Assembly (NCBI RefSeq): GCF_000785435.2
Contig: NZ_JTDB02000002.1
Coordinates: 1,034,284-1,098,283, forward strand
Direction: 5' to 3'
DNA from: Paraburkholderia sacchari
Lineage (GTDB): Bacteria; Pseudomonadota; Gammaproteobacteria; Burkholderiales; Burkholderiaceae
Length of the DNA stretch: 64,000 nt
Positions 43,252 to 53,614 of this stretch are shown here, piece after piece. The number at the start of each line of letters is the position of its first letter. The stretch's first letter is position 1. The position numbers and the translations under genes were made by a program. The notes below the pieces were generated by a model. That model saw only the letters and a list, made by a program, of their open reading frames with translations, had not been told where the DNA came from and searched no databases.

Positions 43252-43311
43252 AACGGCTGATGCGGCGCCGGACTCGGTGCCGCGCAGGCCGTTCACCTAA
43301 AGGAGCAAGCG

Positions 43312-44076
43312 ATGAAGCATCACGATCAGGTCGCCGACGCATTCGGCTCGACCGCCGCCGCCTACCTCACGAGCCAGGTTCACGCGAGCGGCGCGGATCT
43401 GGACAATCTCGCCGCCACCTTCGCGGCGACTTGCGGCAACGCCGTGGTGCTGGATATGGGCTGCGGCGCGGGGCATGCGAGCTTCGCGGTGGCGCCGCAC
43501 GTGCGCGAAGTCGTGGCCTACGACATTGCCGCGCCGATGCTCGCCACGGTCGAGGCCGCCGCGAAAGAGCGCGGCCTCGCGACCATCCGCACGCAGCAGG
43601 GTGCCGCCGAGGCGCTGCCGTTCGCCGATGCGACCTTCAACTGGGCGATCAGCCGCATGAGCGCGCACCACTGGCGCGACGTGCCGCGCGCGCTCGCCGA
43701 GGTGCATCGCGTGCTCAAGCCCGGTGGGCGCCTGAAATTCATCGACATCGCCGGTATCGACGACCCGCTTTACGACACGCATATCCAGGCGATCGAGTTG
43801 TTGCGCGATGCGTCGCATATTCGTGACTACCGCGCCGATGAGTGGATCGCGATGCTCGATCGCGCGGGGTTCGACGCGAAGGTGACCGAGCGCTGGCGCA
43901 TCGCGCTCGACTTCGACACGTGGGTGGCGCGCATGCGCACGCCGCCCGAGCGCGTGAGCGCGATCCGCTCGATGTGGGAGCGCGCGCCCGATGAAGTGCG
44001 GCAGTATTTCGATGTCCAAACTGATTGCTCGTTCAGACTCGATGCGTTGATGATAGAGGCGACGCGGCGGGGGTGA
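43312..44076 (+). CDS. Class I SAM-dependent methyltransferase
   Basis: A 254-residue Rossmann-type methyltransferase. Motif I is VVLDMGCGAGHASFAVAP, motif II includes EVVAYDIAAPMLATVEA, and EALPFADATFNWAISRMSAH with LAEVHRVLKPGGRLKFIDIA follow, as in UbiE/SmtA-type small-molecule methyltransferases (Methyltransf_11). AAGGAG precedes the ATG. It is divergent from, and probably regulated by, the XRE/MmyB protein. The substrate cannot be read from sequence; a ligand-induced detoxification or modification role is inference. Confidence 0.88.
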   Translation: MKHHDQVADAFGSTAAAYLTSQVHASGADLDNLAATFAATCGNAVVLDMGCGAGHASFAVAPHVREVVAYDIAAPMLATVEAAAKERGLATIRTQQGAAEALPFADATFNWAISRMSAHHWRDVPRALAEVHRVLKPGGRLKFIDIAGIDDPLYDTHIQAIELLRDASHIRDYRADEWIAMLDRAGFDAKVTERWRIALDFDTWVARMRTPPERVSAIRSMWERAPDEVRQYFDVQTDCSFRLDALMIEATRRG

Positions 44077-44142
44077 TCCATTTCATCCGACGCGCACGCC
44101 GTACTTGATTCGTCGTCGCCGAGCGTCGGTTGTCCGCCGATG

Positions 44143-44185
44143 AAAAAAAACGGCGTCGCGCCCGCAAGGGGCACGACGCCGTTTT
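44143..44185. terminator. Bidirectional terminator between the methyltransferase and ppc
   Basis: AAAACGGCGTCG (44147-44158) pairs with CGACGCCGTTTT (44174-44185) around a 15-nt loop. Runs of A on the left and T on the right serve the convergent genes on both strands. Confidence 0.85.
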
Positions 44186-44213
44186 CCATCAATCAAACGC
44201 GCGAACGCAGTGC

Positions 44214-47200
44214 TTAGCCCGTATTACGCAACCCCGCCGCAATCCCGTTGATCGTCAGATGAATACCGCGCCGCACGCGCGGGCTCGGGTCGCCGGCGCG
44301 ATAGCGCTTGATCAGCTCGACCTGCAAGTGATTGAGCGGGTCGAGATACGGGAAGCGGTTCTTGATCGAACGTGCAAGCAGCGGGTTATCCGCGAGACGG
44401 CCGCCCGCGCCCGTGATCTCGTTGAGCACGCGCGTCGTGCGTTCCCACTCGGCTACGATGCGGTCGAACACGAGCTTGCGCAGCTTCTTGTCGGTAACGA
44501 GTTGCGCATACCGCGACGCCACCGCGAGATCGGTCTTCGCAAGCGTCATGTCCATGTTCGAAAGCAGGTTCGAGAAGAACGGCCAGGTCTTGTACATCTT
44601 CTTGAAGAGCGCGAGACGGCGCGTGCGCTCCGCATCGTTGTCCGCTTCGTCGAGATACGCGGCCACCGCGCTGCCAAAGCCGTACCAGCCCGTGAGCAAC
44701 AGGCGGCACTGGCCCCACGAGAAGCCCCACGGAATCGCGCGCAAATCGTCGATCTTGCGGTTCTTCGGGTCTTGCAGCTTGCGCGAGGCGGGCCGGCTGC
44801 CGATATTGAGTTCGGCGATTTCGGTGATCGGCGTCGAGGCGAAGAAGTAATCGGTGAAGCCGGGCGTCTCGTACACGAGCGAACGGTACGCCGCCATCGC
44901 TGCATCGGAGAGCTTCTGCATGGTCTCTTCGAACACGGGCAACTGGTCCGGCGCGTTGCCCGCGGACTTGCCCATCGGCAGCAGCGTGGCTTCGAGCGTG
45001 GCGGCGATCACCGTTTCCAGGTTGCGGCGGCCGATCTCCGGATTGCCGAACTTCGAAGCGATGACTTCGCCCTGCTCGGTCAGGCGGATCTGGCCTTCGA
45101 CCGTGCCCGGCGGCTGCGAGAGGATGGCGTTGTAGGTCGGGCCGCCTCCGCGGCCCACCGTGCCCCCGCGGCCATGGAACAGACGCAGCGTGATGCCGCG
45201 CTCGCGATAGAGCGCGACGAGCGCGAGTTCGGCGCGGTAGAGCTCCCAGTTCGAGGTGAGGAAGCCGCCGTCCTTGTTGCTGTCGGAGTAGCCGAGCATG
45301 ATTTCCTGCTCGTTGCCCTGGTGCTCGACGATGCTGTCGATGCCAGGCAGCGCAAGCAGGTCGCGCATGATGCGCGTGGCGTTGCGCAAGTCGGGGATCG
45401 TCTCGAACAGCGGGATCACCATCAGCGCGGCGCGCGCGGCGTCGTCGGCATGGCCGAGACGCCCGCTCATGAGGCCGGTTTCCTTTTGCAGCAGCATCAC
45501 TTCGAGCAGGTCGGAAACCGTTTCGGTGTGCGAGATGATGTAGTTGCGCACTGCGCGCGCGCCGAACTTCTCGCGCGTCACGCGCGCCATCTCCAGCACG
45601 CCAAGCTCGCTTTTCACGAGGTCCGAGTAGTCGAGCCAGGGCGAGCGCAGCGGGCGGGCGTCGGCGAGCTGCGCCAGCAGGACGATCTGCTTGTCCTCTT
45701 CGGAGAGCGACGCGTAATCGGCTTGCACGCCCGCGCGCGCGAGCAGTTCGGCGATCACGGCTTCGTGGATGTCCGAGCTCTGGCGCAGGTCGATGCTCGC
45801 AAGATGGAAGCCGAACACGTCGACGGCGCGCATCAGCGGTGCAAGACGCGTGGTCGCGAGCGACGCGCCGTGATGCTCGGCGAGCGAATCCATCAGGATA
45901 TGCAGGTCGCGCGAGAACTCGGCGGCATCGGCGTAGGGCTGCGCGCGCACGGGCTGGGCGTTGCGGCCCGCGCTGCGCACGGCGACCACGCCTTCACCGA
46001 GGCGCACGCGCGCGCTGGCCACAAGCCGCGTATAGACGCCGATCAGCGCGCGGCGGTACGGCTCGTCCACGCGGTGCGGCGACTGGTCGGGCGAAGCCGC
46101 GGCGAGCGCCTTGAGCGCGTCGCTCGCGCCCGCGAGCAGGTTCGATACCGATAGCTCCGCGCCGAGTTTGTGCACTTCTTCGAGGTAGTGCTGCAGAATC
46201 ACCTGCGCCTGGCGCTCGCTCGCTTCTTCGAGCGTGGCGGCGGTGACGTTCGGGTTGCCGTCGCGGTCGCCGCCGATCCAGCTGCCCATCTGGAAGAACG
46301 CGGGCAGGCGTGCATCGACCCCGTGCTCTTTCAGCGAGGTTTCGATCTCGCCGTACAGCGCCGGAATCTCGGTGAGGAAAGTCGTGTGGTAGTACGAAAG
46401 CGCGTTTTCGATTTCGTCGCCCACGGTCAGGCGCGAGTCGCGCAGCATGCGCGTTTGCCAGAGCGAAGTCACGCGCGCACGCAGCAGCGTCTCATTCTGC
46501 TCGCGCTCGCGAGGCGTGAGCGGCTGGTCGCGTTCGGCGAGCAGGCGCGCCACGTCGTGCTGGGAGTCGAGCGTGCTCTTGCGCTGCACTTCGGTGGGGT
46601 GCGCGGTGAGCACGGGCACGATCAGCGCGTCATTGAAGAACTGCTGGAGCACCGGCGTCGCGGCTGCGCCTGCCTGCGCGAGACGTTCGAGCGAGTGCGC
46701 GATGGTGCCCGCCTGCGGCGCCGAGCCCGCGAGATCGTGGATGCGGCGGCGGCGGTTGCGATGGCGGTCCTCGGCGATGTTCGCGAGATGCGAGAAATAG
46801 CTGAACGCGCGCACGACGCTCACGGTCTGCTCGGGCGAGAGCGCGCGCAGTTGCTTTTCCAGCGCGAGCGCGGCGGTGTTGTCGTCCTCACGGCGAAAGC
46901 GCACGGCCGTCTGGCGAATCGTCTCCACCACGTCGAACACGGCGTCGCCTTCCTGTTCGCGCAGCACTTCGCCGAGCAGGCGGCCGAGGTAGCGGATGTC
47001 CTCGAACAGCGGCTGGTCCTTGTCGTCGCGCGCACGGGCGTTGCGCGCGGCGGTCGCGGGCTTTGCGGCCGATTTTGCTGCCGGCTTCGCGGCGGGCCTG
47101 GCCGCTTGGGTGACTTTCGGGGCCTTGGTGGTTGGGGTGGCCTTCGTGGTCTTCGTCGCGCCTGCCGCTTTCGTGGTCTTTGCCGCCTTCGTCGATCGAG

Positions 47201-47351
47201 TCGATTGGATCGACTGGGTCGGGGCTTTCACGGTGGTCGTCGATTTGGCCTTTTTGGCCGTCGACGGGGCGGCCGTTTCGGCCGCCGTGGAGGAGGCGGG
47301 TTGCGATGCGTTGTTGCGGCGCTCTGCGCGCGCCGATCCGGAAGACTTCAC
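44214..47351 (-). CDS. ppc: Phosphoenolpyruvate carboxylase
   Basis: About 1045 residues. It carboxylates PEP to oxaloacetate to replenish the TCA cycle. Signatures are [75 protein letters not shown], and the C-terminal [11 protein letters not shown]. The GTG at 47351 is chosen because TGAGGAAA lies 7 bp upstream; an ATG at 47411 would add 20 residues. An N-terminal ~100-residue extension rich in Lys, Ala, Thr and Pro ([20 protein letters not shown]) precedes the enzyme proper and resembles histone-H1-type tails. Confidence 0.95.
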   Translation of the reverse strand: MKSSGSARAERRNNASQPASSTAAETAAPSTAKKAKSTTTVKAPTQSIQSTRSTKAAKTTKAAGATKTTKATPTTKAPKVTQAARPAAKPAAKSAAKPATAARNARARDDKDQPLFEDIRYLGRLLGEVLREQEGDAVFDVVETIRQTAVRFRREDDNTAALALEKQLRALSPEQTVSVVRAFSYFSHLANIAEDRHRNRRRRIHDLAGSAPQAGTIAHSLERLAQAGAAATPVLQQFFNDALIVPVLTAHPTEVQRKSTLDSQHDVARLLAERDQPLTPREREQNETLLRARVTSLWQTRMLRDSRLTVGDEIENALSYYHTTFLTEIPALYGEIETSLKEHGVDARLPAFFQMGSWIGGDRDGNPNVTAATLEEASERQAQVILQHYLEEVHKLGAELSVSNLLAGASDALKALAAASPDQSPHRVDEPYRRALIGVYTRLVASARVRLGEGVVAVRSAGRNAQPVRAQPYADAAEFSRDLHILMDSLAEHHGASLATTRLAPLMRAVDVFGFHLASIDLRQSSDIHEAVIAELLARAGVQADYASLSEEDKQIVLLAQLADARPLRSPWLDYSDLVKSELGVLEMARVTREKFGARAVRNYIISHTETVSDLLEVMLLQKETGLMSGRLGHADDAARAALMVIPLFETIPDLRNATRIMRDLLALPGIDSIVEHQGNEQEIMLGYSDSNKDGGFLTSNWELYRAELALVALYRERGITLRLFHGRGGTVGRGGGPTYNAILSQPPGTVEGQIRLTEQGEVIASKFGNPEIGRRNLETVIAATLEATLLPMGKSAGNAPDQLPVFEETMQKLSDAAMAAYRSLVYETPGFTDYFFASTPITEIAELNIGSRPASRKLQDPKNRKIDDLRAIPWGFSWGQCRLLLTGWYGFGSAVAAYLDEADNDAERTRRLALFKKMYKTWPFFSNLLSNMDMTLAKTDLAVASRYAQLVTDKKLRKLVFDRIVAEWERTTRVLNEITGAGGRLADNPLLARSIKNRFPYLDPLNHLQVELIKRYRAGDPSPRVRRGIHLTINGIAAGLRNTG

Positions 47352-47681
47352 GATGTTTTCCTCAGGACTAGCCAGGAGATGGACAAGTTGATCTGGAACT
47401 GCCAACTGCATGGCCGCGGCGCGGGCCGCGGTCAGGGGTACTCAGGGGTATAACCGGTGCAACCTGGAATGAATGCGCCATCTTGCGCGTGCTGCACGCG
47501 CATCGCGCATATTATGAGACAGCGTGCGGACAGTTCGGACAGGGCCGGTGTTGCCGGGGAGGGCACCAAAAGGCTTCATGAACCCCGTCGGCTTGCAGGC
47601 GGCAGGCCGAAAAAGGGGCGCGTGCTAACATTGCCGGTTATCCGCTTCTGTTTTTCGAACCCGTCATTCGATGTGCTTGCC
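47352..47681. other. Divergent intergenic region, ppc versus hemC
   Basis: 330 bp with promoters in both directions. A -10-like TATTAT lies at 47510-47515. The ppc Shine-Dalgarno (TGAGGAAA on -) is next to 47351. The hemC frame is open throughout, but only the ATG at 47682 gives the usual N-terminus. No RNA gene was seen. Confidence 0.4.
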
Positions 47682-48710
47682 ATGAATTCCGAGATGTTAT
47701 CCGCGCCCACGCCCGGCACCCTTGTGATCGCTTCGCGGGAGAGCCGCCTGGCGATGTGGCAGGCCGAGCATGTGCAAGCTGCGCTGCACAAATTATATCC
47801 ATCCTGCGACGTGAAAATTGTCGGAATGACGACACGCGGCGATCAAATTCTCGACCGCACGCTCTCGAAAGTCGGCGGCAAGGGTTTGTTCGTCAAGGAG
47901 CTGGAGCAGGCGCTGGCCGAAGGGCGCGCCGATCTGGCCGTGCATTCGCTCAAGGACGTGCCCATGGAACTGCCCGAGGGCTTCGCGCTCACGGCGATCA
48001 TGGAGCGCGAGGACCCGCGCGACGCGTTCGTGTCCAACGATTACGACTCGCTTGCAGCGCTGCCGCCGGGCAGCGTCGTGGGCACCTCCAGCCTGCGCCG
48101 CGAGTCGATGATCCGCGCGCGCTATCCGCATCTCGACGTGAAGCCGCTGCGCGGCAACCTCGACACGCGCCTTGCCAAGCTCGACCGCGGCGACTACTCG
48201 GCCATCATTCTCGCGGCGGCGGGGTTGAAGCGCCTGGGCCTTGGCGCGCGCATCCGCGCGCTGCTGGAGCCGGCGGACAGCCTTCCGGCGGCGGGGCAGG
48301 GCGCGCTCGGCATCGAGATCCGCGCCGATCGCGCCGATCTGGCCGCATGGCTCGCGCCGCTGCACGACGATGCCACCGCGAAGGCCGTGGAGGCTGAGCG
48401 CATGGTGTCGCGCGCGCTCGGCGGCAGCTGCTCGGTGCCGCTGGCCGCGTACGCGCAGTGGCGCGACGGCCGGCTCGCGCTGCGCGGCACGATCGCCACG
48501 CCCGACGCGAGCCGCGTGCTCGCCGCCGAGGGCGACACGGCGCCGGCCACGGTTGAAGACGCCGTCGCGCTGGGCCGCCGGGTCGCGGACGAACTGATCG
48601 CCCAGGGCGCGCTAGAGATCGTGCGCGCGCTGTCCGAGGCCAGCGCCGACGACGCACGCGCGCCGAACGCGCCGCCGGCTGGCAAGCCGGACGAGACGGG
48701 CGCGCGATGA
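47682..48710 (+). CDS. hemC: Porphobilinogen deaminase (hydroxymethylbilane synthase)
   Basis: A 342-residue enzyme that joins four porphobilinogens. Marks are [80 protein letters not shown] and [12 protein letters not shown]. The dipyrromethane-cofactor Cys is Cys250 in [11 protein letters not shown]. The C-terminal tail ([15 protein letters not shown]) is longer and more disordered than usual. The stop overlaps the hemDX start (ATGA), so hemC-hemDX-hemY form one operon. Confidence 0.96.
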   Translation: MNSEMLSAPTPGTLVIASRESRLAMWQAEHVQAALHKLYPSCDVKIVGMTTRGDQILDRTLSKVGGKGLFVKELEQALAEGRADLAVHSLKDVPMELPEGFALTAIMEREDPRDAFVSNDYDSLAALPPGSVVGTSSLRRESMIRARYPHLDVKPLRGNLDTRLAKLDRGDYSAIILAAAGLKRLGLGARIRALLEPADSLPAAGQGALGIEIRADRADLAAWLAPLHDDATAKAVEAERMVSRALGGSCSVPLAAYAQWRDGRLALRGTIATPDASRVLAAEGDTAPATVEDAVALGRRVADELIAQGALEIVRALSEASADDARAPNAPPAGKPDETGAR

Positions 48711-50923
48711 CGGCCCCGTGGCAGCCGCGTCGCGGCGGCGTGAGCGCCCCCGCGCAGCCCGACGAGTGGGGCGGCCCTGCCGACCCCGGCACGGGCGCGG
48801 TCGGTGCTGCTTCCGGCCGCGCTTCTAGTGACGCCTCCGGGCCGTTCACCGTCGTCATTACCCGACCGGCCGGCCAGTCGCGCTCGCTCGCCGCGCAACT
48901 CGAATCGCGCGGGCTGCGCACGCTTGAATTCCCGCTCATCGCCATCGAAGCCGTGCGCGACGACGCGCCCTTGCGCGAAGCGCTAGGCGCGCTCGACCGC
49001 TACGCGCTGGTGGTGTTCATTTCGCCCAACGCCGTTGACCGCGCGTTTAGCTACTACAGCGCGATTTCGTCGATCTGGCCGCATGCGCTGCCCGTTGCCG
49101 TGGTGGGGCCGGCCAGCGTGGCCGCGCTCGCGCGCCACGGCGTCGCCGCGCCCGAGCATCGCGTGATCAGCCCGGAGCGTCCCGCCGACGAGGAATCCGC
49201 GCGCTTCGACTCCGAATCGCTCTACGCCGCGCTCGAAAAAACGCTCGGCGAGAACGCCTTCGCGGACAAGCGCGTGCTGATCGTGCGCGGCGACGGCGGC
49301 CGCGAATGGCTCGCCGAGCGCCTGCGCGAGGCGGGCGCCGAAGTCGAGGCCGTCGCAGCGTATCGCCGCGCCATGCCCGAGCCGCCCATCGGCGTCTGGG
49401 AGACGGTGCACGCGCTGCTCGGCGGCTTGCCGCACGCGTGGCTCGTGACCAGTTCCGAAGGCGTGCGCAATCTCGACGAACTCGCGCGCGAGCATCTCAC
49501 CGCGGGCGAGCTCGTGGAGTTGCGCCATGCGCTGCTGGTCGCGCCCCATGCGCGGATCGGCGAGACAGCGCGCGGTTTGGGTTTTGATAGGATTACGGTG
49601 TCCGGCGCGGGCGACGAGCGCATCGTCGAAACGCTGCTGGGCCTTGCGGCATCCTCGGTTTCTTCCGTAGCGCATTCAGCTGCGCCTCATGGGGCACAGG
49701 CAGCTCAACCGGTTCAGAACACCCCGGCGTCGCCGCCGGCACAACCACGCATGACTGATTCGAACGATTCCAGCCAGGTTTCCAGACGGGGCGCGGCATC
49801 CCAGGGCAGCAGCGCCAGCCAGGGCAATTCGCCCCCCGCCGCGAGTGCGCGCCCGGCATCCGCCTCCCCTTCTTCTTCATCTGCGCAGTACACGCAGCCC
49901 ACGCGGCGCGGCGGTGCGGGCGTGGCCGTTCTCTGGCTCGTCGTGGTGCTGGTTGCCGCGGGCGCGGGGGCGGGCGGCTATGCGCTCAACCGCAAGCTCG
50001 ACCGCTTGGATGCGGCTCTCGTGCAGCGCCAGCAGGCCGCCGAGCAGCAGAGCGCCGCGCTGCGCGCGCGCACCGATCAGGCCGTCGCGAACGCCCAGCA
50101 GGTCGACAAGCAGATAGCGCTGCTCGAAGCCAAGATCGCCGACGCGCAGAACTCGCAGCAGGCGCTCGCGCAGCAATACGCCGATCTCGCGCGCAACCGC
50201 GACGACTGGACGCTCGCCGAAGTCGGCCAGATGCTCTCGAGCGCGAGCGAGCAGCTTCAGCTCACCGGCAACACGCGGCTCGCGCTGTTCGCGCTGCAAA
50301 GCGCCGATACGCGTCTCGCCGCCTCGGACAGCCCGCAGGCGCTCGCCGTGCGCAAGGCCATCGCGCAGGACGTCGACAAGCTCAAGGCCGCGCCGTCCAC
50401 CGACCTCGCGGGCCTCGCGATCAAGCTCGACACCGCGCTGGACGCGGTCGACTCGCTGCCGCTTGCCGGCGAAGCGCTGGTCGCGCACACCAAGCCCGTA
50501 GCCGCCCCGCCAATCGACGCCGCGAAAGTGGCCGCCGCCACCGGCGAGCCGCGCTGGCGCGCTTGGCTCGACACCTTCGTCTCGGGCATTGGCAAGCAGA
50601 TCGCGAGCCTCGTGCAGGTGCGCCGCATCGACAACGCCGACGCCATGCTCGCCTCGCCCGACCAGGGCTACTTCGTGCGCGAGAACCTGAAGCTGCGCCT
50701 GCTTTCGGCGCGCCTTTCGCTGCTCTCGCGCAACGGGCCCACGCTCAAGTCGGACCTCGCCGCCGCCGACACGGCGCTCGCGCGCTACTTCGACAGCGCG
50801 TCGAAGGAAACACAGAACGTGCGCGACCTGCTCAAGCAGGTGGACGCAGGCTCGGGCGCGGTCGCGCTGCCCACGCTCGATACGAGCCTGAAGGCACTCC
50901 AGCAATACCGGAGCCGGGGGTAA
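48707..50923 (+). CDS. hemDX: Fused uroporphyrinogen-III synthase / HemX-like membrane protein
   Basis: A 738-residue fusion. Residues ~45-315 are HemD ([63 protein letters not shown]), which closes hydroxymethylbilane to uroporphyrinogen III. A Ser/Ala/Pro/Gln linker spans ~320-400. One TM helix ([20 protein letters not shown], from residue 407) and a coiled-coil plus helical domain of HemX type follow. HemDX fusions are known in Burkholderiaceae. The gene overlaps hemC by 4 nt, and hemY starts 4 bp after it. HemX function is not defined. Confidence 0.92.
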   Translation: MTAPWQPRRGGVSAPAQPDEWGGPADPGTGAVGAASGRASSDASGPFTVVITRPAGQSRSLAAQLESRGLRTLEFPLIAIEAVRDDAPLREALGALDRYALVVFISPNAVDRAFSYYSAISSIWPHALPVAVVGPASVAALARHGVAAPEHRVISPERPADEESARFDSESLYAALEKTLGENAFADKRVLIVRGDGGREWLAERLREAGAEVEAVAAYRRAMPEPPIGVWETVHALLGGLPHAWLVTSSEGVRNLDELAREHLTAGELVELRHALLVAPHARIGETARGLGFDRITVSGAGDERIVETLLGLAASSVSSVAHSAAPHGAQAAQPVQNTPASPPAQPRMTDSNDSSQVSRRGAASQGSSASQGNSPPAASARPASASPSSSSAQYTQPTRRGGAGVAVLWLVVVLVAAGAGAGGYALNRKLDRLDAALVQRQQAAEQQSAALRARTDQAVANAQQVDKQIALLEAKIADAQNSQQALAQQYADLARNRDDWTLAEVGQMLSSASEQLQLTGNTRLALFALQSADTRLAASDSPQALAVRKAIAQDVDKLKAAPSTDLAGLAIKLDTALDAVDSLPLAGEALVAHTKPVAAPPIDAAKVAAATGEPRWRAWLDTFVSGIGKQIASLVQVRRIDNADAMLASPDQGYFVRENLKLRLLSARLSLLSRNGPTLKSDLAAADTALARYFDSASKETQNVRDLLKQVDAGSGAVALPTLDTSLKALQQYRSRG

Positions 50924-50926
50924 TAC

Positions 50927-52126
50927 ATGGCGATCCGTGGACTTATCTGGCTGGCGATCCTCTTCGCGGTTGCCGTGGCGCTCGCCACCGTGGGCCGCTT
51001 CGACGCGGGGCAGGTGCTGTTCGTCTATCCGCCGTATCGCGTGGACGTCTCGCTCAATCTCTTCGTGGTGGGCATCGTCGTCGCGTTCCTGCTGCTCTAC
51101 GCGCTCTTGCGCTTCGCGCGCAACATCGTGACGATGCCGCGCCGCGTCGCCGCCTACCGCGCGCGCATGCGCACGGAAAAGGCGAACTCGGCGCTGCGCG
51201 AGGCCGTGGGCAATCTCTACGCGGGCCGCTTCTCGCGCGCCGAAAAGGCCGCGCGCGATTCGCTCGTCGACGAGAAGAACAAGGGTGCCGCGGGCCTGAT
51301 CGCCGCGAGCGCCGCGCATCGTCTGCACGAGTACGCGCGCCGCGACGACTGGCTCACGCAGGTGGACGACCCCGATCTCCAGGAAGCGCGTCTCATGGCC
51401 ACCGCCGACATGCGCGCCGATGGCCGCGACGCCGACGGCGCGCTTGCCGCGCTCACCGAAATGCGCTCGCAGGGCGGCCGCCGCATTCACGCACAGCAGA
51501 TCGCGCTGCGCGCACAGCAGCAGCTCAAGAACTGGAGCGAAGTGCTCAAGCTCGTGAAGACGCTGGAAAAGCGCGAGGCGCTGCATCCGGCCGTGGCGGT
51601 GCGCCTGCGACAGCTCGCGGCGGAGAACCTGTTGCGCGATCGCCGGCATAACGCGGACGCGTTGCTCGAACTCTGGCACGCGCTCACGCCGGTCGAGCGT
51701 CATTCGCCGCGTCTGGCCGACTGCGCCGCCGAACTGCTGATCGCGCTCGACCGGCCGAACGAGGCGCGCAAGATCGTCGAGGAAGCGTTGGGGCAGAGCT
51801 GGGATGCGCGCCTCTTGCGCCGTTATCCCGACACCGCGGGCAACGACGCGCTGCCGCTAATCCAGAAGGCCGAGGCGTGGCGCAAGGAGCGCCCCGAGGA
51901 CGGCGACCTCTTGTTCGCGCTGGGCCGCCTGTGCCTGAGGCAGCAGCTTTGGGGCAAGGCGCAGTCGTTCCTGGAAGCGGCGCTCAAGTCCGCCGACGCG
52001 AGCGATAACGAGCCGCTCAAGATCCGCTCGCATCGCGCGCTCGCACGCCTGCACGAGCAGCTCGGCGACGCCGGAAAAGCTGCCACGCATTATCGCGAGA
52101 GCGCGCTGGCGATGAACGTCGTGTAA
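50927..52126 (+). CDS. hemY: HemY-type inner-membrane TPR protein
   Basis: A 399-residue protein. Two N-terminal hydrophobic helices (LIWLAILFAVAVALATVGRF and LNLFVVGIVVAFLLLYALLR) match the HemY_N domain and are followed by helical TPR-like repeats to the C-terminus (ALGRLCLRQQLWGKAQSFLE). This is the proteobacterial HemY associated with the heme operon, not the Bacillus protoporphyrinogen oxidase of the same name. It starts 4 bp after hemDX and ends the operon before a strong terminator. Confidence 0.93.
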   Translation: MAIRGLIWLAILFAVAVALATVGRFDAGQVLFVYPPYRVDVSLNLFVVGIVVAFLLLYALLRFARNIVTMPRRVAAYRARMRTEKANSALREAVGNLYAGRFSRAEKAARDSLVDEKNKGAAGLIAASAAHRLHEYARRDDWLTQVDDPDLQEARLMATADMRADGRDADGALAALTEMRSQGGRRIHAQQIALRAQQQLKNWSEVLKLVKTLEKREALHPAVAVRLRQLAAENLLRDRRHNADALLELWHALTPVERHSPRLADCAAELLIALDRPNEARKIVEEALGQSWDARLLRRYPDTAGNDALPLIQKAEAWRKERPEDGDLLFALGRLCLRQQLWGKAQSFLEAALKSADASDNEPLKIRSHRALARLHEQLGDAGKAATHYRESALAMNVV

Positions 52127-52162
52127 CGCGGGCTTCGACGCGTGCTTTGCATGCATCAACGC

Positions 52163-52196
52163 AAAACGGCCGCTCATCGAGCGGCCGTTTGTTTTT
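52163..52196. terminator. Terminator after hemY (convergent with the MFS gene)
   Basis: AAACGGCCGCTC (52164-52175) and GAGCGGCCGTTT (52179-52190) form a perfect 12-bp stem around ATC, followed by GTTTTTG on +. An A-rich left flank gives some activity on - as well. Confidence 0.9.
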
Positions 52197-52227
52197 GAGC
52201 GCCGGGAATCTTCAGCGTGAACAGACC

Positions 52228-53547
52228 TTAGCGGTTCACCAGCTTCGCGGGCGCGCACAGCGCGAGCAGGCCGCCGAGGATCATGAACGCGGCGAGCATA
52301 TACATGCCCGAATCGTTCGCCGACGTGACCTGCTTGAGCCAGCCCACCGCATAGGGGCTGAGGAACCCCGCGAGATTGCCGATCGAGTTGATGAGCGCGA
52401 TGCCCGCCGCCGCGCCGGCCCCCGCGAGCCATGCCGTGGGCAGGCTCCAGAACAGCGGCAGCGTGGTGAGAATGCCGATGGTGGCGATCGTGAGCGCCGT
52501 CATCGCGAGCGTAGTGTCGTGCGCCCACGTGACCGAGAGTACGAGTCCGATCGCGCCGATCGCGGCCGGAATCGCGATATGCCAGCGGCGCTCGCGCATG
52601 CGGTCGGCGCTCTTCGCGGCGAGCACCATGCCGACCACCGCCGCCGCGAACGGAATCGCCGAAAGCAGGCCGATCATGAGCGCGTCCTTTACGCCCGTCG
52701 CCTTGATGATGGTGGGCAGCCAGAAGCTCACGCCGTAGAGGCCCATTACGAACGAGAAGTAGGTGAGGCCCATCACGAGCACGCGCGCGCTCATGAGCAC
52801 CTTGGCGAGCGGGAGGTCTTCTTTGGTGGCGTCCTCAGCGGCGATGTTGCGTTCGAGCAGCGCGCGCTCCTCGGTGGTGAGCCACTTCGCCTCGCTGATG
52901 CGGTCGTCGAGCACGAAGAACACCAGCACACCGACGATCACCGAAGGCAGCCCTTCGAGCAGGAACAGCCACTGCCAGCCCTGCCAGCCGTTCACGCCAT
53001 TAAACGACTTGAGGATCCAGCCCGAGACCGGCCCGCCGATCACGCCCGAAAGCGCGACGGCCGTCATGAACCAGCTGGTCATGCGGCCGCGCCGGTGCGC
53101 CGGATACCAGTACGTGAGATAGAGGATGATGCCCGGGAAGAAGCCGGCCTCGCACACGCCGAGCAAAAAGCGCATCACGTAGAACATGGTGGGCGTGGTC
53201 ACGAACATCGTGAAGATGGAGACGAGGCCCCATGTAACCATGATGCGCGCGATCCACACCCGGGCGCCCACACGGTGCAAGATTACGTTGCTTGGTACTT
53301 CGAACAAAAAATAGCCGATGAAGAAAATGCCGGCGCCGAAGCCGTAGACCGCATCGGAGAGATTGAGCGCGGTGCTCATTTGCAGCTTGGCGAAGCCCAC
53401 GTTGACGCGGTCCAGATACGCGACCACGTAGCAGAGCATCAGCAGCGGGATGAGGCGCCACGCGACCTTGCGGTAGGTGGCTTCTTCGAAGGCGGAGGGC
53501 GGAGCGCCCGCGCCTGCTTGCGGCAGGTGATTCGCTGGACTGGCCAT
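52228..53547 (-). CDS. MFS transporter, anion:cation symporter (ACS) family
   Basis: A 439-residue 12-TM transporter. The first helix region (RLIPLLMLCYVVAYLDRVNV and GFAKLQM) is the ACS hallmark also seen in phthalate, tartrate and hexuronate permeases. The conserved FEVPSNVILHRVGARVWIAR segment and RRGRMTSWFM loop follow. It should import an organic acid. GGAGAC precedes the ATG. It is the last gene of an ALDH-SDR-MFS unit on the minus strand, so it probably brings in the substrate or precursor of that pathway. Confidence 0.9.
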   Translation of the reverse strand: MASPANHLPQAGAGAPPSAFEEATYRKVAWRLIPLLMLCYVVAYLDRVNVGFAKLQMSTALNLSDAVYGFGAGIFFIGYFLFEVPSNVILHRVGARVWIARIMVTWGLVSIFTMFVTTPTMFYVMRFLLGVCEAGFFPGIILYLTYWYPAHRRGRMTSWFMTAVALSGVIGGPVSGWILKSFNGVNGWQGWQWLFLLEGLPSVIVGVLVFFVLDDRISEAKWLTTEERALLERNIAAEDATKEDLPLAKVLMSARVLVMGLTYFSFVMGLYGVSFWLPTIIKATGVKDALMIGLLSAIPFAAAVVGMVLAAKSADRMRERRWHIAIPAAIGAIGLVLSVTWAHDTTLAMTALTIATIGILTTLPLFWSLPTAWLAGAGAAAGIALINSIGNLAGFLSPYAVGWLKQVTSANDSGMYMLAAFMILGGLLALCAPAKLVNR

Positions 53548-53614
53548 AATGTCTCCATAAACGGGATCGTCGTGCTGGTTGCCTGGAGTACGCGCTGGAA
53601 CGTGCTGGAGCGTG

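Noticed and set aside
48707..50923. HemD-HemX fusion as a novel gene fusion
   Set aside because: This fusion is already known in Burkholderiaceae and is in frame with intact domains, so it is annotated but not claimed as new.
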